This document shows positions 1 to 7,400 of a stretch of 42,341 nucleotides of DNA, one piece after another. The position numbers and the translations under genes were made by a program. Below the pieces are notes generated by a model. It searched no databases and was not told where the DNA came from. It saw only the letters and a program-made list of their open reading frames with translations. The stretch comes from CALROG01 sp943369755. Its GTDB lineage: Bacteria; Pseudomonadota; Gammaproteobacteria; Burkholderiales; Burkholderiaceae_C. Location: NCBI GenBank assembly GCA_943369755.1, contig CALROG020000036.1, forward strand, positions 1-42,341, written 5' to 3'. Position 1 is the stretch's first letter. Each line of letters starts with the position of its first letter.

Positions 1-205
1 TGTAGCTGGCAAATTCGGTGTCGGTCATGCGCCCGTCGGCGTCAAAGCTGCGGCTGGCTGCGGCCCCGTTGACCCAAGCCCAGGCCTTGGGCTGGCCCAG
101 GGCGGTGTGGGTGAGGTTGCTGACGAAGGGCGTTACCGGTTTGTTGCGCCCGGGCACCTGGGTGCTGATGGCGTTGATCTGGCCTGCGGCGTCGCGCTGG
201 TAGCT
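1..205 (-). pseudogene. Rhs core fragment, continues past left edge
   Basis: Read on the minus strand this encodes Rhs core sequence (a SYQRDAAGQ-like stretch, then PVTPFVSNLTHTALGQ and DADGRMTDTEFASY) nearly identical to the core of the full-length Rhs gene around 6100-6310. Homology stops abruptly near 205, where linker sequence begins, so there is no start codon or N-terminus here. It is the beginning of another displaced Rhs module whose toxin tip would lie left of the window. Whether that distal part is intact cannot be seen. Confidence 0.8.
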
Positions 206-435
206 GCGCCGACAGATGCGCTTGTGTCGCATGGCACGGGCTTGGCGGCGTTTGCTTGGGGTGGCGGGCATGGCTGGCGGGAGGCTGTTTTACGGGTACT
301 TGATGCCTATACTGGCTGTAGCCCGCATCGGTGTTGGGCTACCCACTATGAAATTTGTAGCGATGTGTTTGCTCGCTAGTCGATGAGAATTGGAATCTGA
401 CCCCGATTCATCCCAGATTCACCCGATTCACCGGT
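206..435. repeat. Intermodule linker L1 (homologous to L2)
   Basis: No gene is seen here. The segment shares several blocks with 3753-3953: a block starting agctgcgccgaca, a family 1 repeat, and a tail with gaccccgattca followed by repeated cagattca/cgattca motifs. In both places it lies between a toxin/immunity module and the following Rhs core piece. It probably served as a recombination junction. The gaccccgattca motif recalls REP-type sequences linked to RAYT transposases, but no transposase is present. Confidence 0.65.
314..361 (+). repeat. Family 1 dispersed repeat, copy a
   Basis: About 48 bp beginning ggctgtagcccgcat and ending ccactatgaaatttgtagc. It matches five other copies in the window (3822, 12861, 22624, 27789, 34411). 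This copy lies inside linker L1. Confidence 0.75.
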
Positions 436-523
436 CGCTGGTGAGGTTGCCTGCGGCGTCCAGGGTGTAGTTGACGTTGCTGGTGGCGCTGCTGAAGGTT
501 CGGTCACCGCGCGATCGGGTCAG
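436..523 (-). pseudogene. Rhs core scrap after third immunity gene
   Basis: The minus-strand translation gives GDRTFSSATSNVNYTLDAAG, matching the Rhs core at 3066-3160 and 5690-5770. The homology starts at the stop codon of the immunity gene (the TGACCCG overlap) and ends in the linker. It has no start and is only about 29 codons long. It marks a recombination breakpoint rather than a functional gene. Confidence 0.75.
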
Positions 524-909
524 CATTGCACTTTAGGTAACGCGGTCAACACCATGTCGATCCATTCGTCGGTGATAACTGCGAAGTGCACGAGCGGGTC
601 CGCCGCATAGATGCCCATGGCATCTTTGTGAAAGGAAGCCAACAGTTCCGAATTTTTCACGATGTAAAGCGACCCATCTCTTTGTTTTGGAAGGCGCTTT
701 AGCGAATTCAGACGGTAGCTCTCGTTCACCATTTTGAATAGAACGGGAAGCACAGGAAATGTAAGTACTACGTTTCGCCGCGCACCGACCACTTCATGAA
801 ACTGAATCTTCAGCTCTCCGTTAGCGATATGCATGCCCACGAAGGCCAGTCGCAACGGATCTGCCACGTCGGGAGGAGTCCAAGGCTCATACACTTCTTC
901 GGTAGTCAT
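520..909 (-). CDS. Putative cognate immunity protein of the third Rhs tip
   Basis: A 129-residue protein starting at the ATG at 909 (MTTEEVYEPWTPPDV), 16 bp after the stop of the orphan Rhs tip, with an AGGA-type ribosome site just upstream. A longer in-frame reading to 999 overlaps the toxin tip and is less likely. There is no signal peptide or membrane segment, so it should stay in the cytoplasm, unlike the other two immunity proteins here. I recognise no family; the fold looks mixed alpha/beta (LKIQFHEVVGARRNVVLTF). The immunity role is inferred from its place immediately 3' of a toxin tip. Its stop codon coincides with a recombination junction into Rhs core sequence. Confidence 0.6.
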   Translation of the reverse strand: MTTEEVYEPWTPPDVADPLRLAFVGMHIANGELKIQFHEVVGARRNVVLTFPVLPVLFKMVNESYRLNSLKRLPKQRDGSLYIVKNSELLASFHKDAMGIYAADPLVHFAVITDEWIDMVLTALPKVQC

Positions 910-925
910 AAATTTCCTATGTCCT

Positions 926-1376
926 TCAACGCCCATACCTGACCTTGTCACGGGAGCGCCTGCCATCTGGCCGTTGAATCTCAATGGTCGGTTGGCCACT
1001 ACTACTGTCAGGCCGAACGACTATTCTGTCTCCATTTGGCATAGTTCCAACTCTTACGCCGTCGCCCTTGTCCTCGACGTTGGTTGGGCTGCAATTGTCA
1101 AAATCTCTATTCGCATCGTCTGCGGTGCCAGGTTTTTGCCACTGTCTCGTTCCAGTTCCAGTTACCGGCTCATCCGAATGGGGAACCGCACCTGGAATAG
1201 GTGTCTCGGCGGCTGGGCTATTGAACATCCGATCAAGGCCGAGACCCAGCAAGCCCAAGCCAGCGCCGACGGCAAGATCTGCGCCAGTAATGATCGCCGG
1301 AATAAACGGAATGACAATCGCAAACTGACCCGTCGGGTCGGTGCTGTTGAGAGGATTTCCACTCACATAGCCGAAG
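926..1376 (-). pseudogene. Orphan Rhs C-terminal toxin tip (third module)
   Basis: The frame opens immediately after the stop of the preceding immunity gene with the end of an Rhs core (FGYVSGNPLNSTDPTG, the usual NPxxxxDPxG boundary). It continues into about 135 unique residues with a hydrophobic Ala/Gly/Leu stretch (GADLAVGAGLGLLGLGL) and a basic end (RPDGRRSRDKVRYGR). No proper start codon is present; a GTG at 1366 could allow coupled translation. It is a displaced orphan tip that could be restored by recombination with a full Rhs core. I do not recognise catalytic residues. Endings of this VVRP...PTIEIQRP type occur in polymorphic toxins, so a nuclease or similar cytoplasmic toxin is possible but unproven. 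Confidence 0.65.
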
Positions 1377-1853
1377 CTATCGATCAGAAATGTTGAACGA
1401 AAAGGACGAGTCTTCCCATGCTTGATCCGGGAAAGCAGCACTGGAAATGCGCCTGCGTTTGAGCGAATCCCGCTCAAAGGTGAAGACGGCGATGTAAGAA
1501 CTGCTTGCATCACCTCCGGCTAACGTCAAGGTGTATCCCTTGCCCCTCTCCCTGATGTCGATGCTCCGCGGAAATGCGAGGAAGTTGTAAGAAAAATCGG
1601 GGAAGTACCCCTCAACGCCTCCCCTAAACACCGCTATTTCACCGACGCACCCTTCGCGTCCCCGTTGTTCGTTCAACCAGTGAGGATTCGATGGGCAAAC
1701 GGCTTTGGGACTCGACAACTTAACCGAGAGTTTTCCGCTCTTGCTTACTTTCGTTGTTACTGCGGAAGCCGAAATTTGAGTCCAACCAACAGTACAAATC
1801 AACAACAGAAGAGCGCCCAACAAGGTGCGCGTATTGCGTTTAAACGAGCTCAT
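1377..1853 (-). CDS. Exported immunity protein of the second Rhs (Tlde1-like) module
   Basis: A 158-residue protein. Its ATG (1853) overlaps the stop of the orphan Rhs toxin in an ATGA, so translation is probably coupled. The N-terminus is a clear Sec signal (MSSFKRNTRTLLGALLLLIC, then TVGWTQISASA), so the mature protein is periplasmic. Two cysteines (AVCPSN and REGCVGE) could form a disulfide there. A periplasmic antidote fits a toxin that attacks peptidoglycan. The sequence is unlike the immunity protein of the first module although both toxins share a fold, as expected for allele-specific immunity. The function is inferred from position, export and toxin type. Confidence 0.7.
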   Translation of the reverse strand: MSSFKRNTRTLLGALLLLICTVGWTQISASAVTTKVSKSGKLSVKLSSPKAVCPSNPHWLNEQRGREGCVGEIAVFRGGVEGYFPDFSYNFLAFPRSIDIRERGKGYTLTLAGGDASSSYIAVFTFERDSLKRRRISSAAFPDQAWEDSSFSFNISDR

Positions 1854-3730
1854 GGAACGACCCTTAGTGTTCTATCCCCACTGCCGCCCACCAGATCACG
1901 AATGTTGCGCGGCATGATGATGCAACCCTTCGATGCGGACTGATCACCTCGGCCGTTATCGCCGTGCATCTGAAACGCGGTTCGACCGAACATATTGTTT
2001 GTTGAGCTTGGAACTAGGTCCAATATTCCTCGACCAGTGGCCGCGCTATTGCGCTGGGGTCCAAATGCATAGTCCCCCTGAGGAACTGGTCCAGAGTTTG
2101 GCACTGATTGACCCGCAGGGCTGTTGAGATTTTCACCATTCCCCGCATAGCCAGTCCCTACAAGAGTAGCCGAACTCGGGTTAGTCGGTTGATGATAAAG
2201 ATTGCCGGTACTCTGCTGATAAATCCAAACCAACCCGGTAGGGTCAATGCGGCCTAGCGGATTCCCCTCCACATAGGCAAACCGGTTGATGCCGCCACCC
2301 AACCCAATCGGATCCCCCTGCGTATACCGCCCCTGCCCCGGCTGATAGCTCCTGAAGTAGTTGTAGAACGTCCCCGTCTCCGCATCCTCATACTGCCCCG
2401 GAAACCGCAGGTTGAACTCTGGCGCAGCCGTGGCTTGCAGCAGCACGATGTTGCTGTTCATCGGCGCTGCGGCCTGGGCGCGCTGCTTCTCCCGGCCCTG
2501 TGGGGTGTTGTCTATCACCACCACCGCCGTCCTGGGGTTGGCCGTTGCCTTCAAGATGCCCGTGGGCTTGGTGGTGCCAAACGCGCTGTACGGCCACTGC
2601 CACACCGGCAGGTTGTCTTCATTGGTCATCAGCCGGGGGGTGCCCAGGTGGTCGGTGTGGATGGCGAAGAAGTTGCCGTTTCTGAACATGCCCACGGGTA
2701 TAGCACCGTCTGGTGTGGGCAGCCAGATGTATTCGCTGCGGCCCGCGCCTTTGGCTGCGCCGTTGTCGTATTCACCGAGGATGGCCCATTGCGGGATTGG
2801 CCCCCCGCCAAATGTGTAGGCCGTGCCGATGCTGGTGTTGGCCTGGGCTTGGGCAAACATCCATTTGAAGTTGGCTTTAAGCCAGTCAATGAAGCCCTGG
2901 CCCAGGGTGGCTTCATTGGGCAGGGTTTGCTCTGTGCTGGGTTCGCCCTTGAACACGCGTTCACCCAGGGCGTTGTGCAGGTAGCGCACGCTGGCTTCTT
3001 CACCGTCTTTGAAGACCCGGGCCTTGGCCAGGCGGTTGGCTTCGTCGTAGTCAAAGGTGCGCAGGCCGTCGCTGGTGAGGTTGCCTGCGGCGTCCAGGGT
3101 GTAGTTGACGTTGCTGGTGGCGCTGCTGATGGTTCGGTCACCGCGCATGCGGGTCAGGCTTTGGGTAAAGCCCAGCAGGCGGTTGCTGTCGCTGGCGATG
3201 TTCAGCGCCTGGCGGGTGCTTTGGTTGAAGTCGCTTTGCTCAAACTGGCCGTCCAGGTCGGTGTCGCTGGTGCTGGCGTCGATGGCGCTCAGGCGGTTGC
3301 TGTTGGCGTCATAGGTGTAGCTGGTTTGTGCACCGGCGCGCTCAAAGCTGGTGAGGCGGTTGCGGTTGTCGTAGCCGGCAAACCAGCGCAGCGGGGTTTG
3401 GTAGAGCTGGGTGACGGTGACGGTGGCAGTGCCTACCACGCTGGTCACTGTGCGGCTGGCCCACAGGTTTTGGGTAATGCTGGCGATGCGGCTGGCGTCG
3501 TCGTAGCTGTAGCTGGCAAATTCGGTGTCGGTCATGCGCCCGTCGGCGTCAAAGCTGCGGCTGGCTGCGGCCCCGTTGACCCAGGCCCAGGCCTTGGGCT
3601 GGCCCAGGGCGGTGTGGGTGAGGTTGCTGACGAACGGCGTTACCGGCTTGGTGCGCCCGGGTGATTCTTGAGGCTTCGCCGTCTTTGAAGATGCGGGCTT
3701 TGCTGATGCGGTTGGCTTCGTCGTAGTCAA
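1850..3730 (-). pseudogene. Orphan Rhs core with Tlde1-like toxin tip (second module)
   Basis: An open frame of 626 codons without the N-terminal part of an Rhs protein. From PVTPFVSNLTHTALGQ onward it is almost identical to the last third of the full-length Rhs at 4424-9274 (YD repeats, then RFAYVEGNPLGRIDPTGL). The first ~22 codons are out-of-frame core sequence and not a real start. After the core boundary a ~125-residue tip carries GPVPQGDY, a His in MHGDNG and a Cys in SKGCIIMP, 14 residues apart. This is the His/Cys arrangement of Tlde1/DUF2778 L,D-transpeptidase-like toxins that damage peptidoglycan. It lacks a promoter and signal peptide, so it is probably a silent cassette. The immunity gene overlaps its 3' end. 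Confidence 0.72.
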
Positions 3731-3752
3731 AGCGGCGCAGGCCGTCGCTGGT
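3665..3752 (-). pseudogene. Rhs core scrap fused out of frame to the orphan core
   Basis: The minus-strand translation gives TSDGLRRFDYDEANRISKAR and IFKDGEAS, matching the core near 5588-5680 of the full-length gene. It then breaks off within a few bases and joins, in a different frame, an earlier part of the core (PVTPFVSNL). This shows that the orphan module was assembled from two pieces of Rhs core. No start is visible. Confidence 0.7.
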
Positions 3753-3953
3753 GGCCAAGCTGCGCCGACAAATGCGTTTGTGCCTCATGGCGCATGCTTG
3801 ACGGTGCTTCAGGTTGAATCGGGCTGTAGCCCTCATAGATGTTGGGCTATCCACTATGAAATTTGTAGCAAATTACTTGCCTGCTGGCCGATGGAAAGTG
3901 GGATCAGACCCCGATTCACCGATTCATGACCCAGATTCACTCCGATTCAAGCG
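3753..3953. repeat. Intermodule linker L2 (homologous to L1)
   Basis: A non-coding stretch between the first immunity gene and the orphan Rhs core. It shares the agctgcgccgaca block, an embedded family 1 repeat and the gaccccgattca/cagattca tail with 206-435. Two copies flanking displaced modules suggest duplication of the whole junction. Confidence 0.65.
3822..3869 (+). repeat. Family 1 dispersed repeat, copy b
   Basis: Begins gggctgtagccctcat and ends ccactatgaaatttgtagc. It is the closest relative of copy a at 314 and sits at the equivalent place in linker L2. Confidence 0.75.
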
Positions 3954-4427
3954 CTATTTCAGAACAATAGTTTTGGGGTAGTAGAAGATGGTATTGCTAT
4001 GTGTACGTCCAGCAAAGTCAATTTGCTCGACAGAAACAATACGATTTTTGATGAGCGTCACGACCGTGCGTGAGCTTGTCGATGCATCACCTTGAACAAC
4101 AATAAATCCACATTTGATTTTTGCGGGCGGCGCAAGCACCCGAATTGGATCAGCCAACATGCTGGCAAGCGTGTTGGCCCCCTCAACAGGATGACCATTC
4201 AGCATTATTTTTGCCTTTGCGACATAGTTTCGCGGCTGTCCTGTTGCAGGCCATGAGCTCTCTGGAATAAGCCATCGAGCTACTTGAAGTTCAACATCAA
4301 CTTCACAATTCGGCAAGACAATCAGATTCGATACATCAAACACGTCCATTGGAAATGGCACAGGCAATTTTTGTGCATTTCCATGGAGACACACGAAGAG
4401 AGCAAGTAGTGCAATACGTCGATTCAT
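3954..4427 (-). CDS. Exported immunity protein of the full-length Rhs toxin
   Basis: A 157-residue protein. Its ATG (4427) overlaps the Rhs stop codon in an ATGA. A short, clear signal peptide (MNRRIALLALFVCLHGNAQ) predicts a periplasmic mature protein of about 138 residues with two cysteines (PNCEVDV and KIKCGF) that may pair. Position immediately 3' of the toxin tip and periplasmic targeting agree with an antidote to a peptidoglycan-directed toxin. No family is recognised, and it does not visibly resemble the exported immunity protein of the second module. The role is inferred from context. Confidence 0.72.
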   Translation of the reverse strand: MNRRIALLALFVCLHGNAQKLPVPFPMDVFDVSNLIVLPNCEVDVELQVARWLIPESSWPATGQPRNYVAKAKIMLNGHPVEGANTLASMLADPIRVLAPPAKIKCGFIVVQGDASTSSRTVVTLIKNRIVSVEQIDFAGRTHSNTIFYYPKTIVLK

Positions 4428-7400
4428 GGTACGACTCGCAATCTGCGATCTCCGCTTGCCCCAATCAAATTTCTGACACTAGGCTGTTGAATAATGCACC
4501 CTTCTGATGAAGTCCGAGTTCGCATATTGCCGTTGTGGATGATGAAACCCGATCGTCCAAACATCCAGTTTTCCGGGTCAGGAATAAGCCGCATGGCACC
4601 ATCTAGAGTTGCACGTGGGTTGCCATTCCGATCTCTTGTGACGATGGTTTGTTGGTCTCCAATCGTGTAAGTACCCTGCGGAAGAGGCCCAATATCTGGG
4701 ATGCCCTCTAAAGCAGAATTGTTCACGCCAACACCATGCCCCGCATAACCCGTACCCACAAGAACCGTCGCACTAGGGTTGTTCCCTCCGCTATACATGT
4801 TGCCTGTGCTTTGTTGGTACGTCCACTCCAATCCAAGTGGATCAACTCTCGAGGCCGGATTCCCTTCCACATAGCTAAACCGGTTGAGCCCCCCCTCCAA
4901 CCCAATCGGATCCCCCTGCGTATACCGCCCCTGATTCGGTTGGTAAGACCTGAAGTAGTTGTAAAACGTCCCCATCTCCGCATCCTCATACTGCCCCGGG
5001 AACCTCAGGTTCATCTCTGGCGCAGCCGTGGCTTTGAGCAGCACGATGTTGCTGTTCATCGGCGCTGCGGCCTGGGCGCGCTGCTTCTCCCGGCCCTGTG
5101 GGGGCAGCGGGGTGTTGTCTATCACCACCACCGCCGTCCTGGGGTTGGCCGTGGCCTTCAACACGCCAGTCGGCTTGGTGGTGCCAAACGCGCTGTAGGG
5201 CCACTGCCACACCGGCTGGTTGTCTTCATTGGTCATCAGCCTGGGGGTGCCCAGGTGGTCGGTGTGGATGGCGAAGAAGTTGCCGTTTCTGAACATGCCC
5301 ACGGGTATAGCACCCCCTGGTGTGGGCAGCCAGATATATTCGCTACGGCCGGCGCCCTTGGCTGCGCCGTTGTCGTATTCACCGAGGATGGCCCAGCTGG
5401 GAATTGGCCCCCCGCCGAAGGTGTAAGCCGTGCCGATGCTGGTGTTGGCCTGGGCTTGGGCAAACATCCATTTGAAGTTGGCCTTGAGCCAGTCAATGAA
5501 GCCCTGGCCCAGCTCGGCCTGGCTGGGCAGGGTTTGCTCTGTGCTGGGTTCGCCCTTGAACACGCGTTGGCCTTGTGCGTTGTGCAGGTAGCTGATTCTT
5601 GCGGCTTCGCCGTCTTTGAAGATGCGGGCTTTGCTGATGCGGTTGGCTTCATCGTAGTCAAAGGTGCGCAGGCCGTCGCTGGTGAGGTTGCCTGCGGCGT
5701 CCAGGGTGTAGTTGACGTTGCTGGTGGCGCTGCTGATGGTGCGGTCACCGCGCATGCGGGTCAGGTTTTGACTGAAGCCGAGCAGGCGGTTGCTGTCGCT
5801 GGCGATGTTCAGGGCCTGGCGGGTGCTTTGGTTGAAGTCGCTTTGCTCAAACTGGCCGTCCAGGTCGGTGTCGCTGGTGCTGGCGTCTATGGCGCTCAGG
5901 CGGTTGCTGTTGGCGTCATAGGTGTAGCTGGTTTGCGCACCGGCGCGCTCAAAGCTGGTGAGGCGGTTGCGGTTGTCGTAGCCGGCAAACCAGCGCAGCG
6001 GGGTTTGGTAGAGCTGGGTGACGGTGGCGGTGGTGGTCCCGACGGTTTGTGTCACTGTGCGGCTGGCCCACAGGTTTTGGGTAATGCTGGCGATGCGGCT
6101 GGCGTCGTCGTAGCTGTAGCTGGCAAATTCGGTGTCGGTCATGCGCCCGTCGGCGTCAAAGCTGCGGCTGGCTGCGGCCCCGTTGACCCAGTTCCAGGCC
6201 TTGGGCTGGCCCAGGGCGGTGTGGGTGAGGTTGCTGACGAACGGCGTTACCGGCTTGTTGCGCCCGGGCACCTGGGTGCTGATGGCGCTGATCTGGCCTG
6301 CGGCGTTGCGCTGGTAGCTGACCTTCAGGCCGCTGGGGTAGGTGATGGCGGCCAGCTCGCCGCCTGCGCTGTAGCTGTAGGCGGTGCTGAAGCTGGCGGG
6401 GTTGGCGGGGTTGTCGTTCACCAGCTGGGTTTTGCGCAGGGTGCGGCCCTGGGCGTCGCGCTCCCAGGTGGTGGCACCGCTGGGGTCTTCCACCTTGGCC
6501 AGGTAGCCCTTTTGCTGGGTGTCCCAGGTGTAGACGGTTTGGTGGGCAGGCCCGCGGGTGGTCTGCACCGGCCGGCCCAGGGCGTCGCGGCTGATCTGGG
6601 TGGTGATGCCGCGGGCGTCGGTCATGGCCACCACGGCCCCGGCGGCGTCGCGCTGGTAGCTGGTGGTGCCGGTGTCGGGGCTGGCCTCGCTCAGTACCTC
6701 GCCAAAGGCGTTGCGCACGTACTGGGTGGCCACGCCTTTGGGGTCGGTTACCTGGGTGAGCTGGTCTAGCTGGTTCCAGGCCTGGGTGGCGGCGGCGTTG
6801 TCTGCAAAGGTGGTGGCGCTGGGGCGCTTCAGGCCGTCCAGCGTCTGGCGGGTGGTCTGGTTCAGCGGGTCGGTCTGGCTGATGGGCTCGCCGTTGGCGT
6901 CGTAGCCCAGCGCGGTGGTTTGGCCACTGGCACCTTGCACGGCAGCCACTTTGTTCAGGCTGTTGATGACGCGGGCCGTTACCAGGGCAATGGCACCGCC
7001 TGCGTCTTTGACTTCTTCCCGCACCCGGTTGCCCATGCCGTCCAGGGTGTAGGCCACACTGTTGCCGCGGTTGTCACTGGCACCGGTCAGGCGCTGGGCG
7101 GCGTCGTACTGGTAGTTGATGGCGTGGCCGCTGGGCAGGCTGGCGCTGGCCAGCAGGCCGGTGGGGGTGTAGCTGTAGGTGGTGGCTTCACCGCCGCGGC
7201 TGGCCTGGGTCAGGCGGCCACGCGGGTCATAGCTATAGCTGCTGACCAGGCCGTTGGCTTCGGTTTGCCGGGTCACGCGGCCTGCGCCGTCGTATTGCCA
7301 GCGGGTTTCATGGCCCAGGGGGTTGCGCTCGGTGGTGCGGTTGCCTTGGGCGTCGTAGCTGTAGGCCCATTGGCCGCCGCGTGCGTCGGTCATTTGGGCG

